Counted from the stretch's first letter, positions 17,437 to 28,032 are shown. The stretch: DNA of 64,000 nt from Egbenema bharatensis (GCF_048077055.1 NZ_CP182236.1:4216001-4280000), one strand, 5' to 3'. The notes: generated from the sequence alone by a model not told the origin. Numbers and translations are program-made.

Positions 17437-19770
17437 ATGAGCCAAATCAACTACGACGGCACAAACTATCAGGTCAATCCTGGCGAGAATAATACCAACA
17501 TCTTCTATCCTGAACCGGACGTGCCAACAGTTGGCATTCCACAGAATTTACCACGTACCCACGTCAAAGCATTTGTGGGTCGATCGCAGGAACTCACTCA
17601 ACTACATGAACAGTTGCAGCAGTCGAATTGTTTAGCGATCGCATCGATTGCCGGAATGGGGGGAATTGGCAAGACAGAACTAGCATTGCAGTATGCACTG
17701 CACCATTTGCAGCAGGCGACTTATCCGGGTGGGTTTTGCTGGTTGCGGGCGCGTGAGTCGGAGGTAGGAACTCAGATTGTCAATTTTGCCCGTAGTCGAT
17801 TGGGGTTAAAGTTGCCAGAGGACTTGGATTTGGATAATCAGATCGGCTTTTGCTGGCAGCACTGGCGAGAGGGGGAGGTGCTGCTGATTTTAGATGACGT
17901 TACTGATTACTCTTTGGTCAAACCCTATTTGCCTTCAGATTCGCGCTTCAAGATTTTGCTTACGACACGCTTACAGTTGGGGCAGTCATTCCAGCAGATG
18001 GAAATCAAAGTTTTAGATGAAGCGGCTGCATTAGAACTGTTGAAATCCCTCACCGATGCAGACCGAATTGAGGGGCAACTTGAAGCTACGAAGTATTTAT
18101 GTCAATGGTTAGGGTATTTGCCGCTAGCATTAGAACTGGTAGGGCGGTATCTAGCACAGAAGCCTGACCTTACTCTGGCAGAAATGCAGCGTCGCTTGGA
18201 GGCAAAACGATTAGATGCCAATGCGTTGCGGCAGATAGAAGATAGCATGACTGCTCAGTTGGGAGTTGCAGCCGCATTTGAGTTAAGTTGGCAAGAGTTA
18301 GATGCAGTGGCTCAGGAAGCCTGCTATTTGCTCAGTTTGTTTGCATTAGCTCCTATTCAATGGCAATGGGTCGAACAGTGTTTTCCCGAACGCGACCCTG
18401 AAGATTTGGAAGACCTCCGTGATCGACAGCTAATCCGGTTGAGCCTGCTGCAACGATCAGACGAACAAACCTATCTGCTACATCAACTAATTCGTGAGTT
18501 CTTTCGGGCAAAATCGATTACCGAACCTAATACCAAACAGATTAATTTATTGAAGCAATCCGTTTGCCATACTGTATCCAAAATTGCACGGTCGATTCCT
18601 CTTACTTCAACTCGGAAGGGAATTGAAATTCTTGATTCAATCATGCATCATTTAGAGAACGTAGCGCACAACCTAACTGATTTTATTGATAATAATAATT
18701 TAATTGAGTTGTTTGAGGCAATTACCCGTTTCTATGAGGGGCAGCTAGCTTACCCGAAGGCGAGGCTTTGGTTGATTAAATGCTTAAAAGTAGTTGCCAG
18801 TCGCTTTGGTCATAGAACTTCTTATGTAGCCACTACTCTCAACAGCCTGGCTTTTGTTTATCGTAGTCAGGGGAAATATAGAAAAGCTGAAATACTTTAT
18901 CTACGAGCATTATCTATTTGGCAGGAAAAATTAGATATCAGCAGTCCATATATTGCCATCGGTTTTAACAATTTAGCGGTTATCTACCGTGACCAGGGAT
19001 ATTACGACAAAGCAGAGTTTTTTTACTTAAAGGCTTTGTCTAGTTGGGAGAAGCAATTAGAGCCAGATGATCCACAAATTGCTATTTGTTTAAGAAATAT
19101 AGCAACACTCTACTGTGACCAAAAACGTTATATCGAGGTAGAACCTTTATATCAACGGGCAATTACGATTTGGAGAGAACATTTAGGACAAGATGGTCAA
19201 GCCACGATAGATATTCTTAATGACGTAGCAAATTTATACAGCAATCAAGGACGCTATGAGGAAGCAGAACAACTTTTAGACTATTGCTGCTACCTGATAG
19301 TTGAGGTTTTAGGAGTAGAAAATATTAACGGAACTCGAATCTTTGATAGTTTGGGACAACTATATGAACGGCAAGAACGATACGAAGAGGCAGAAGATTC
19401 TTATCAGAAAGCACTGCATGTTAAAAAGATGCTTTTAGTAGGCGATCACCCTGAACTCTCAAAATCTCTTAACAATCTTGCAGTTTTATATATGAAGCAA
19501 GAACGCTACGAGGAGGCAGAGCCTCTCCTAAAAGAGTCAATATCAATCCATGAGCGAATCTTTCTAAACGGCAATCCAGATATAACCGTTCCTCTAATCA
19601 ATTTGGCTTCAATCTATTGCCTTCAAAATCGCTACTGCGAAGCAGAAATGCTTTTGATGCAAGCCTTGAAGGTTTGTGAGCATCAATTGAACACAGATCA
19701 TCCTAAAATAATCCTGACGCGATCAAAGTTGCAAGCATTGCGGAAGACTATAGAAGAACATGGGGAGTAA
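17437..19770 (+). CDS. STAND NTPase (NB-ARC) with TPR sensor domain, NLR-like
   Basis: The 777-residue protein begins with the QINY-GTNYQ motif shared with its upstream neighbour (residues 1-23). Then comes an NB-ARC/AP-ATPase module: Walker A GMGGIGKTEL with Lys about 79, Walker B VLLILDDV near 152, LLTTRL sensor, and GYLPLALELV near 226. A winged-helix region follows (to about 350). The C-terminus has at least seven TPR/kinesin-light-chain-like repeats of 42 residues (about 465-765; for example NNLAVIYRDQGYYDKAEFFY). STAND proteins oligomerise when the sensor repeats detect a trigger; here the N-terminal motif would recruit the small effector. No protease or nuclease domain is fused, so the effect must be exerted in trans. 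Position in a defence island supports an anti-phage role, which is inferred. Confidence 0.85.
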   Translation: MSQINYDGTNYQVNPGENNTNIFYPEPDVPTVGIPQNLPRTHVKAFVGRSQELTQLHEQLQQSNCLAIASIAGMGGIGKTELALQYALHHLQQATYPGGFCWLRARESEVGTQIVNFARSRLGLKLPEDLDLDNQIGFCWQHWREGEVLLILDDVTDYSLVKPYLPSDSRFKILLTTRLQLGQSFQQMEIKVLDEAAALELLKSLTDADRIEGQLEATKYLCQWLGYLPLALELVGRYLAQKPDLTLAEMQRRLEAKRLDANALRQIEDSMTAQLGVAAAFELSWQELDAVAQEACYLLSLFALAPIQWQWVEQCFPERDPEDLEDLRDRQLIRLSLLQRSDEQTYLLHQLIREFFRAKSITEPNTKQINLLKQSVCHTVSKIARSIPLTSTRKGIEILDSIMHHLENVAHNLTDFIDNNNLIELFEAITRFYEGQLAYPKARLWLIKCLKVVASRFGHRTSYVATTLNSLAFVYRSQGKYRKAEILYLRALSIWQEKLDISSPYIAIGFNNLAVIYRDQGYYDKAEFFYLKALSSWEKQLEPDDPQIAICLRNIATLYCDQKRYIEVEPLYQRAITIWREHLGQDGQATIDILNDVANLYSNQGRYEEAEQLLDYCCYLIVEVLGVENINGTRIFDSLGQLYERQERYEEAEDSYQKALHVKKMLLVGDHPELSKSLNNLAVLYMKQERYEEAEPLLKESISIHERIFLNGNPDITVPLINLASIYCLQNRYCEAEMLLMQALKVCEHQLNTDHPKIILTRSKLQALRKTIEEHGE

Positions 19771-19836
19771 TAGGATGAGAAGGGGCAAGCACCAGAATAG
19801 TGGTTAAGCATTATTCCAAACAATTTATATTCATAA

Positions 19837-20872
19837 GGCTCAATAGGTGTTTCAGGGAGATGGAGGTGTAGGGGAAGCTGCTGTTAGGATAGCAGAAGCA
19901 TTGTAGGGGTTAGGTGCGATGAGTATCAACTTGAGTACTCTGATTGACGATGCCAAATGCTATCAACTGATTCGCCAAACTCGTTGGACTGAAGGGGTGA
20001 GATGCCCTCGCTGTCAGAGTGAGCAGGTGGTCAAAAATGGCCGCGATGAAACTCAACCTCAGCGACAACGTTACTGCTGCAAATCCTGTAAAGCCCATTT
20101 CGACGACCTGAGCGATACGATTTTTGCAGGGCATCATCAACCCTTGCAAAAGTGGATTGGCTGCTTGTATTTGATGGGACTGAACCTATCGAGTGAACAA
20201 ATTGCCACCGAGTTAGCCCTGGACAAGGACGATATTTACCAGATGACGATGCAACTGCGTCAAGGCATTGTGGACAACAAGCCGGAGGTGCACTTAAGTG
20301 GAGAGGTCGAATTCGACGAAGTGTATCTGACAGCGGGGCATAAAGGCCAACCCCATGAAGTCAAAAAAAGGGGCGCAAAGGACGGCGCCATAAGCTCAAA
20401 GGGATTCGGGGACGGGGGACGCTTGCCCAAGAAAAGCCGCCGATTTTCGGCATGATCCAACGTCACGGCTTGGTGGTGATTCGGATGCTGGAAAATGTCC
20501 AGCAAGAGACGATTAAACCCCTCATCCAAGCAACGGTCGCTCCTGGAAGCCAGATTTATACAGATGAGTATGGCATTTACAATGGGTTGACATGCTGGGG
20601 CTATGAGCATAAAACCGTGTGTCATGGGAGTGGGGAGTATGCCCGCGATGAGGATGGCGATGGATTCTATGAAATCCATGTCAACACAATGGAAGGGTTT
20701 TGGTCGTTGCTGCGTTCATGGTTACGACCTCATCGAGGGATTTCTCAAGAGAAGTTGCCGGTGTACCTGGGCTTTTTTGAAGTGGTTCACAATGCACGTA
20801 AAAGAGGCAGAGCTTTAATTTCCACTCTCCTGGAAATCCTGCTGCCTATCTCCCCGAAACAGCTATAGAGCC
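19837..20872 (+). mobile_element. IS1595-type insertion sequence
   Basis: The 1036-bp element has imperfect ends (GGCTCAATAGGTGTTTCAGG versus the complement GGCTCTATAGCTGTTTCGGG). It is flanked by the 8-bp direct repeat ATTCATAA (19829-19836, 20873-20880), the duplication length expected for IS1595. It landed between the STAND gene and the defence helicase and breaks no gene. Confidence 0.9.
19919..20868 (+). CDS. IS1595-family (ISXO2-like) transposase, frameshifted
   Basis: The first frame (19919-about 20370) has a zinc ribbon (CPRCQSEQV, CCKSCKAHF) and GEVEFDEVYL with the first catalytic Asp. The second frame (to 20868) has YTDEYGIYNGL, CHGSGEYARD and HVNTMEGFWSLLR with the remaining catalytic residues. 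The frames are joined by a -1 step at a run of seven A (near 20363-20369, GTC-AAA-AAA-AGG), giving GRKGRRHKLKGIRGRGTLAQ. It may be programmed slippage or a one-base loss; IS1595 transposases are more often single-frame. Confidence 0.82.
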
Positions 20873-22071
20873 ATTCATAAAACATCTGGAATAATGTCAA
20901 ATCAATAATTGAAGGCTCAAAAATTGTTGGTGAGGTTTTGGCTCACCAGCCTTGTAGAAGATGTTGTCGGCGATCGCTCGCACTCAACACAGTCGCGCAA
21001 GATTCCCACGGCACCTTTTTGACCTGGTGATATTTGAACTCGAAGGGGTGCTTTTGCGGGACAGCGTTGATGGTTTGCTTCGCTTCCTCAATTTTGCCCA
21101 GTGCGACCTGAACCCATACATCCTCTAGAACATCGGGGATTTGTCCGAAGAGTTGGTGGATGGCTTCGAGGCGATCGCTCAGTAAATCATGTACCCGGTC
21201 TTCCACTGACCCTTTGTAGCGCATGTTGTAGATGCGGACGACATCTCGAAGTTGTCCAATCCGTTGAATTCGCCCTTTGCGCTGTTCCAGGCGGGTTGGG
21301 TTCCAGGGAAGGTCAAGGTTGATCAGGGTGCCTAGACGTTGAAGGTTGAGTCCTTCACTAGCGGCATCGGTACCTAAGAGCAAGCGAATTTCACCGTCTC
21401 GAACACTCTTCTTCAGGCTTTCGCGCTCCTTTTTAACGAAAACGCCGTCCGTGAGGGTGCCTGACTTTTGCCCACCCGCATAAATGGCAATCACCTCCCC
21501 TTTTGGTAAATCACGAGAGAGTTGATCTGCTAGCCATCGGATGGAATCGAAATACTGGGAGAAGATAATACAGCCCTCGTTAAGCCAGCCCTCCTCCACC
21601 AATAACCGTCGAACGACCTCATATTTAGGGTCATCTTCCTGGTTTGCTTCTAACCTGTCTAAAAATTGCTCCAACAAATCACGCTCGGACGGGGTTAGAG
21701 ACTTGGGCTTTTCTTCTGGTGTCGCCTCGTCGTCTTCCTCCTCAATGTCTTCCCATGCTCCCAGCATATTTTTGGCAGTGTTCATGCCTGCACAGATGGT
21801 GCTACCAACACGACGAAGCAGCAGGGTTTTGAGGAAGCCCGACCCTTTTATGCGTTGTCCCAGAAGTTCGCAGAATTCCTCAGCGACCTCGTATGCATCC
21901 TTCAGGTAAGGTGGTAGTTGAACCGCGTCGCGATCGCTCTCTCCATACAGGTCTACCTTGACGGGCTTCAGATACCGTTCCCCGGTTTCGGGGTCAATCT
22001 CGTTCTCAAGAAATTCACGGGTACGACGAACGATGTGGCGGATGAAGGGGTTATGGTGCTGAGCAAAATCT

Positions 22072-22826
22072 GGCGTTGCTGAATCAAGAGATGAACCTCG
22101 GAGGAACTGGAACATCGTCAAACCTGAGGTAGTGAAGTAACAACCGAATAGAGTGAGCCAGCATTTCTACGGCTTTGGAGTAGCACAGCGTTTTGCGATG
22201 CAGTCGAGCCAGATAGTGCCGCAAGCGAGTGTTCTCACTTTCAACTCGAGTCATATACGTTTTGCTGACAATCTGATCGCCATCGGGAATGAAGCCGGGA
22301 TACACCGACCACCCATCAGTGACGTAGAAATAGCAGTTCCAGTCCGCCACAGTCTGCCAGAGTGGGACAAAGGTTTCAGCACTATGGTCACCCAGAACCC
22401 AGCCTAAAATTCCCTTTTTGAAGTGGTCAACGGCTGTCCATAGCCAAATCTTGTTTTTTTTGAGCCGACAAAGGTTTCCAATTCGTCGAGTTCTCCAACT
22501 TCGGGGGGCGTTTCCGGTGCATAGGCGTCCGGCAGGCGCGTTGCGACCTGCTGCACCCAGGTAATGACCGTGGTATGGTGTACTCCTTTGACCCGTTCGA
22601 TCGCTCGAAACCCAGAGCCGTTGAGATACATCTTGATGCATTCGCGTCTGAACTCGTCTGAGTACCCTCGATGCGGGTCGTAGGTATCAATGAACTGACG
22701 ACCACAAGCGACACAAATGTGATTTTGCTTACCTTTCCTCTTACCGTTTTTACGGATATGAGTAGCCCCACACTCTGGACATTGCATTGCAGATTACCCT
22801 AAATCATCTTTCAATTATGCAACGCC
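22072..22826 (-). mobile_element. IS1-type insertion sequence, copy B
   Basis: The element is 755 bases, opposite in orientation to copy A, with GGCGTTGC ends. It is flanked by the 8-bp direct repeat CAAAATCT (22064-22071, 22827-22834). It interrupts the defence helicase. Confidence 0.93.
22084..22787 (-). CDS. IS1-family transposase InsA/InsB, copy B
   Basis: It has the same two-frame organisation and A-run slippery site as the copy at 14442. The InsA part runs 22787-22404 and the InsB part ends at 22084. One residue differs (Thr instead of Met in QVATRLPDAY). It is expected to be active by the same frameshift. Confidence 0.87.
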
Positions 22827-24427
22827 CAAAATCTTTTGCTAAACGGCGGATTCTGGCTTTATCGGGTTCCCTAAGCTTGTCCCAAGCATCACCTGGTGCA
22901 ACTGCCACTTCATCGGATAGTTTGAGCGATCGCCGGATATTTTTGAAATCGGGACTCTCTGAGGCTGGAGGAAGGGGATTGCGAATCCACCGCCAACGAT
23001 CCTGATCGTCTTCGGGCAAGTCTCCCTGTCCCATTGTTAGTGCTAACGCTTCTTCTGCCCGCCGCCAATTGCTCCAAGTCGTTCCCAAAACGGCTTCATT
23101 ATTGATAGAGAGTACATTGAGCAGATCCCATGCCTCGATCGGGTACATCTGGACTGGGGTTGCGGTTGCTAACAGCAGGCTTTTGGTACAGGGCGCAATT
23201 TGCCAGAGGAAGGCAAGGAGGTTATTGGGGTCAGCTTTTTCTGCTTCGCGATCGGCTCCCAGGTTTTTTCGACGTGCTCGGTGTGCTTCATCGACAATGA
23301 CACACTCATAGTTCATCAGCTTGAGGTACTCGGAAGCCTCTGATTTGCTGGTGATTAACCCTTGAGAGACGATACCCACCCGACGTGGACATTTTTTAAT
23401 GCCGATCGCCCCCGCTACTGGATACTCCAGCCCGTTTTCATCGATCCACTGCTTCCCGTTCCACACTGCACTGGGCATCTCTAGCAGGTTCAGCATCTCC
23501 TCCTGCCACTGCCAGAGCAGGGGTTTGGGAACGAGGATCAGAACGGGCTGATCCCCATAGAGAGCCATCAGCATAGCGGAGAGGGCAAGCTGCATGGTTT
23601 TACCCAGACCTACCATGTCTGCCAGAACAAATCTGGCTCCGTGAGGTCCTTTGTGTGCTTCAAATGCCAGGTTGACGAAATACTTTTGATGCGCCCACAG
23701 CCCATACTCTTGGCGATAAACCGGGGTTTCAATGATTGGCGCACCGGGATCAGCTTCTTCACGCCAAACTTCAACGCTGGGGAAAACGTTGCGTTGGGAG
23801 AGCCGTCCCACGTCATCAATAACAAATTCGGCGAGGGAAACGGCAAGCGGATGATGCCAGAGGGCATCGAATTCTTCCTGCACCCATTGCACTGCTTCGG
23901 GGGAATTATCTTCCCAGACGAGTTCGTAGTGCAATTTCCAGGCATCAAAGGTTTCGTTGGTGCTGCCCATGAAGGCGGTTTTGTTTCCGTTTGCCAGGGT
24001 GATTACTCCGGCTTTGCCATGTACCAGTCCAAACCTCTCACGGGGCAGCACTTTGACCTGCATCTTACCCGATCGCAGGAAATTGTAGAGACGGGCAAAC
24101 CGAGGTTTAGCCTTTTCGCCATAGTTTTCGGGTTCTGCGTCACACCATTCCCGTCGCATCGCATAGTTTGCAGCTTTGGCGGTTTCGACATCCCCTACGT
24201 TCAGATCAGAGTTGCAGATCATCCGAATTTGTCCAGTGATGCTCTCCAAGGCTTCCCCAGCGACTTCCAGAATGGACGATCGAAAATAGCCAGCGATGCG
24301 ATCGTAGGACTGTGCTCCCTGAAGGCGTTGGTTCAGGAAGGTTTGGTCGAGTCTAGTGCGGCGAGAGGAAAAGCGGTTGATCATTGCAAACGCAGATAAA
24401 TGCGGATGAACGCAGATAGAAATACGG

Positions 24428-24841
24428 TCAGGGTTGGGAGTCGCAGACTAATCGTTTGAATTGGGACACCGAAATGATGGTTGTGTTGAGCAGCTTTTGG
24501 GCTTCTGTAAAGTCTTTGTCGCCTGTGATGAAAAAGTCAGCGTCGGCGGCAAGGGCACAGGCAAGGAATTTTGCGTCTTTTTGATCGCGAGGAAAATCGA
24601 TTTCGATACTAACCTCAACCAATTCTGTCAGGGTATCCAGTAAGTAAAACCAGCGTTGTTTCATCTCTTCTAGTAAACCCAATCGTTTGCGGCTGAGAAC
24701 GTCTTTGTACTCTGACAGAATTTCAGGTGAGACAACCCACTGATAATCGTCCTGTTCTAAAACGAACAAAATTACGGTTTCAGGATCACGATCGCGCAGT
24801 GCCGCAGAAACAAGAACATTGGTGTCAATAACAACGTTCAC
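24428..24841 (-). CDS. PIN-domain toxin of a toxin-antitoxin pair
   Basis: The 137-residue protein starts MNVVIDTNVLVSAAL, the hallmark of PIN-family RNases with the first metal-binding Asp. It has the conserved Glu in SPEILSEYKDVL and acidic residues in DQKDAKFLACALAADADFFITGDKDF. Such toxins cleave RNA when the antitoxin is lost. It starts with GTG in a GTGA overlap with the stop of the antitoxin gene, so the pair is translationally coupled. It lies inside the defence operon, between the methyltransferase and helicase genes. Confidence 0.88.
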   Translation of the reverse strand: MNVVIDTNVLVSAALRDRDPETVILFVLEQDDYQWVVSPEILSEYKDVLSRKRLGLLEEMKQRWFYLLDTLTELVEVSIEIDFPRDQKDAKFLACALAADADFFITGDKDFTEAQKLLNTTIISVSQFKRLVCDSQP

Positions 24842-25077
24842 CGACCAGACCTATAAGCATCAATTTCAGCCACAATTTCTTCTTCTGTAATTGTTTGAGC
24901 TTGAGGAAGTGCCTGCGTTTCCTTGAATAACGTCTTAAGGGCTTCAATATGTTCGTGACGTTGTGGTTTCAAAACAACAACCTTAACCTCTATCCCCTCA
25001 GACAAGGTAGCTTGATAGGCTTTAGGAATTTCAATCACTCCATTTTTTATCTTTGTTTGAAACTCAACCGCCTCCAT
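24838..25077 (-). CDS. Antitoxin of the PIN toxin
   Basis: The 79-residue protein has a short beta-rich N-terminus (MEAVEFQTKIKNGVIEIPKA) like that of AbrB/SpoVT-type cyanobacterial antitoxins. A charged helical C-terminus (TITEEEIVAEIDAYRSGR) would wrap the toxin. It overlaps the PIN gene by four bases. Autoregulation by the complex is the family habit; I see no clear operator. Confidence 0.8.
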   Translation of the reverse strand: MEAVEFQTKIKNGVIEIPKAYQATLSEGIEVKVVVLKPQRHEHIEALKTLFKETQALPQAQTITEEEIVAEIDAYRSGR

Positions 25078-25134
25078 GATTCCAACCTCTCGATTTAGAT
25101 TTATCTGCGTTTATCTGTGCTTGCAACGTTTTAC

Positions 25135-28032
25135 CTATACGTTATCGTTCTCTAATGCTCCAGCAAGGAGTTCGGCGGCTTTAGCGTCGATCGCCCACTG
25201 TCCCATCTTGAAACCCATCGTGGAGAGGTAGCGAAGGATTTCGATCAGGTTTTTGCGTTGGTTCCAGTAGTCGCGGACTTCGGCGCGGAGCCAGGATTTG
25301 CCTTGCTGGGTGGATTCATGGCGAACGGTTTCGCGGATGGCGAAGAGGGCATTCCGTACTAAGGATGCCCCAAACCCTATGTCGCCTAACGTTTTGGTGC
25401 CAAATTCGGTAGCGGTTTTGAGGCGGGTTTGGTTGGCTTTGCCGCTTTCGAGGAAGGGTTTGTAGTCTTTTAAGCCAAAGCCGCGAGCGAGTTCCTGGTA
25501 TGCCCCGGTGCGGTATTCGCCGTGGCTTTCGATGTCGAGTCCTTTGAGGTAGAATCGTTCTTCGGGAGTGAGGTTTTTCCAGACGAAGGTATCGAAGCCT
25601 TTGGGAACGAGGTAGTCGCAGGCAATTTTTACTGCTTCGTCGATGACCTTTTCGATCTCAGATTTGTCGCCGCCTTTCTTGCGGGGTTTAGAGAGTTCGT
25701 AGGCTACGTCGATGTCTTCGATGTTTTTGTATTGAGTCAGGACGCGGAGGGCAGCGGCGTAGGCGGCAAGCTGGTAGTCGGTGTCGCCAAAGTTAGGATC
25801 TTCCTCGTCTTCAAGTGCCAGCATGGAGTCGAGTTGGCGTTTGACTTCCAGTTCGACTTTGGGGTAAATCTCATCGAGGAAGGCGGTATTGTCGGAGGTT
25901 TGCTTTCGCAGAACGAGCAGGACAGTTCCTTGTACATAGTTGCCTTCCTTCAGGGCGGAATCGGTTTCAGTGGCAATACACCAGGCGGTTGTGACTCGTA
26001 AGCCAGATGCCCAAAGGATAAGGGCAAGGTCTGCCCAGACTCCGGCATCTTGATGGGTAAACATGACAACTTGGCACCCATTAGTTGGCATTTGGTTCGC
26101 CAAGTTATGGTAGCAATCTGCCATGCTCTTGCGGAAGCTCTCATCTCTTCCTCTAATGGCAAGGGCACGCTTACTATCGATGTACCAATGAGGAAAAAGC
26201 TTCTGAAGAGGCTTGTCATACCAAGCTAGAAAAAATTCAGAAAGTTCATGGTAATTAATTGCGTCTGCATAAGGCGGATCAGTTAATCCAATATCTGGCT
26301 TGATAGGAGTAGTTCGTGAATCAGATGGTAGAACCTTACCCTGATTATGTATCAACCTTTGATTGACTTTGAAAAACCAGCTTGTATCTAGTGCAAGTAA
26401 CCCTCTAGACCCATAATTTAGAAAAGTATTAAATGCTTGATTAGCAAACGTATGAACAACCATCTCCTTACTAGGAGTAGGGTCCCATTGAGACAACTTC
26501 GCATTGTAATCAGCACATTTCCAAAGGCTGAGTAGGCATGAAACTTGCTCGATTGGAACATCCAGATCAGTAATTCTTTCTGCCAAAGTTCCTAAGATGA
26601 GTAGCTGCCTTGGATTAAAAAGATGATGCCAATGCGTCCAACCCCGTTCTCTCTGTAGGCGAGTTGTTTCGTCCCCTGGTTCAATTTGACGACTAGGAAT
26701 GTATCCCTTTTCTTGCCAATCATCAAAACGTTCCTGTAGTAGCCCCAACACTTTTGCTTCACGGTCAAAGTCCTGTTGGTTAGGAGCACGATAGTAACGT
26801 TCTGTTCGTTCTTTGCCTTTGGCATCTACATAAGTTTTGACCCAACGAATACAATAGAGTCGCTCTTGCAGCACGTCATCTTTGCGGGGTATTAGATCGT
26901 CGTTCTCCCACAGGCGTAACCCTTCGCGACCTCGGATCAGTACCATTGGAGTTTCTTGAGGACGCTGATTCCCCTCGTTATCCATAGGATGAGGGTTGGG
27001 ACACACTAATTTAGAATCCCTGACCGTTCCTGCGGCTTTCGCTGCTGCCATTTCAGAGGCGGAAACATCTGATTCGATAAGGATGTCAAACCGTTGATTG
27101 ATTGGATCTGGTTTTAACTTACCGATGCACCGTGTTCTTTGCCCTATCACCCAACTAGGAGCTAAGGGAATCATCCAACCGCATTCAGGGCATCTTGTCT
27201 CGTTACAGTACAGGTAAGCATCAGCCCGGCAGCCTTTCTCGTTATGTTCAATGCCCCATTCAGTAATCTGGCGATCGACTGCTTCATAAACCTTTTCTTG
27301 AGCCTGTCGTACTTGTTCAGCAACTTCCTCGCCTCCCCCCACAATATTAAGGGCTGCCCAAGTGAGCAAAGAAGCAACAGGATTGAGGTCAGAACCATAC
27401 GCCTCACAGCCAATTCGAGCCGCTTCAAAGGGAACGCTGCCACCACCACAAAAGGCATCACCTACGCTGGGAGTATGACCAAATTGCGTCTCACCCAACT
27501 GCTTCACTAGCTCTGGTAGGCTATTGGCTGTTGTTCCCAGATGAGCATTGATCTCGACCCAAGCTTCTTCGGACGGTCCCTCAATATGTTCCGGGCGATC
27601 GCAGTAGGTCAATTTATCGTCATAGGACAAACGGTTAAAAGCAATTTTTTGAAGGATTTGGCGATCCTCCGCCGTTGTCCCTACCTTTAACTTTGGCGTT
27701 GTTTCGCTCCCCGTTGGTTCAAACCACTCCTTGCGCTCTAACGTGCTTAATAGTCCATAAACATCTTTGAGTGCGATCGGTTTGGATTTGCGTTGATAAA
27801 GCCCATCCTCGTCCATTGTCAAGATTTTGAGAAAAATCTCTCGGTCCTTTTTGGCATCGTTTGAGGCTGGCATTAATAGCCCGATGATAGTTGCCCTTAC
27901 CAAAATCAAAGGCTTACGCCCCCACCACTTACCAAGACTGGTGAGAGTTTGTGTATTGCCTGCTTTACGCTCCTTATAGCTCTCCTTCGACAGCTTTGAA
28001 ACCGGGAACTGAGTTTCGATAAAGGATGCCAT
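25135..28032 (-). CDS. DUF1156 adenine-specific DNA methyltransferase of the defence operon
   Basis: The protein (965 residues from ATG 28032, MASFIETQFPVS; 971 from the ATG at 28050) begins with the DUF1156 block RKAGNTQTLTSLGKWWGRKP. The methyltransferase motif I, GDAFCGGGSVPFEAARIG, is near residue 200, followed by AYGSDLNPVA. A zinc ribbon (CNETRCPECGWMI) is near 290. The catalytic DPPY (LTDPPYADAINYHEL) is near 590, typical of N6-adenine or N4-cytosine methylation. It would mark self DNA in a methylation-based defence system with the helicase and the DUF499 ATPase. I prefer the inner ATG because GAGAGGG lies upstream at a suitable distance. Confidence 0.85.
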   Translation of the reverse strand: MASFIETQFPVSKLSKESYKERKAGNTQTLTSLGKWWGRKPLILVRATIIGLLMPASNDAKKDREIFLKILTMDEDGLYQRKSKPIALKDVYGLLSTLERKEWFEPTGSETTPKLKVGTTAEDRQILQKIAFNRLSYDDKLTYCDRPEHIEGPSEEAWVEINAHLGTTANSLPELVKQLGETQFGHTPSVGDAFCGGGSVPFEAARIGCEAYGSDLNPVASLLTWAALNIVGGGEEVAEQVRQAQEKVYEAVDRQITEWGIEHNEKGCRADAYLYCNETRCPECGWMIPLAPSWVIGQRTRCIGKLKPDPINQRFDILIESDVSASEMAAAKAAGTVRDSKLVCPNPHPMDNEGNQRPQETPMVLIRGREGLRLWENDDLIPRKDDVLQERLYCIRWVKTYVDAKGKERTERYYRAPNQQDFDREAKVLGLLQERFDDWQEKGYIPSRQIEPGDETTRLQRERGWTHWHHLFNPRQLLILGTLAERITDLDVPIEQVSCLLSLWKCADYNAKLSQWDPTPSKEMVVHTFANQAFNTFLNYGSRGLLALDTSWFFKVNQRLIHNQGKVLPSDSRTTPIKPDIGLTDPPYADAINYHELSEFFLAWYDKPLQKLFPHWYIDSKRALAIRGRDESFRKSMADCYHNLANQMPTNGCQVVMFTHQDAGVWADLALILWASGLRVTTAWCIATETDSALKEGNYVQGTVLLVLRKQTSDNTAFLDEIYPKVELEVKRQLDSMLALEDEEDPNFGDTDYQLAAYAAALRVLTQYKNIEDIDVAYELSKPRKKGGDKSEIEKVIDEAVKIACDYLVPKGFDTFVWKNLTPEERFYLKGLDIESHGEYRTGAYQELARGFGLKDYKPFLESGKANQTRLKTATEFGTKTLGDIGFGASLVRNALFAIRETVRHESTQQGKSWLRAEVRDYWNQRKNLIEILRYLSTMGFKMGQWAIDAKAAELLAGALENDNV

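Larger units (their letters stand above)
20943..24384 (-). pseudogene. PLD-nuclease/SNF2 helicase of the defence operon, split by an IS1-type element
   Basis: The N-terminal half has a phospholipase-D-type nuclease domain (LVHGKAGVI near residue 120, FMGSTNET near 140) followed by a SNF2/superfamily-2 helicase: MVGLGKTMQL near 257, DEAH near 363, LLATATPVQ near 398. The C-terminal half (22063-20943) carries IIFSQYFDSIRWLA, LLLGTDAASEGLNLQ and LEQRKGRIQRIGQ. Removing the IS (22072-22826) and one 8-bp duplication gives one 892-residue frame through LAKDFAQHHNPF. The enzyme would move on and cut invading DNA together with the methyltransferase and ATPase encoded upstream. In this isolate it is cut between the two helicase lobes, so the system is probably inactive. 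Confidence 0.88.

Noticed and set aside
23641..24399. 252-codon plus-strand open frame opposite the helicase gene
   Set aside because: It is antisense to clear PLD and helicase motifs and shows no recognisable domain or ribosome site.
25522..26001. 159-codon plus-strand open frame rich in Phe, Val and Gly
   Set aside because: It is antisense to the DUF1156 methyltransferase and its composition follows from the opposite strand.
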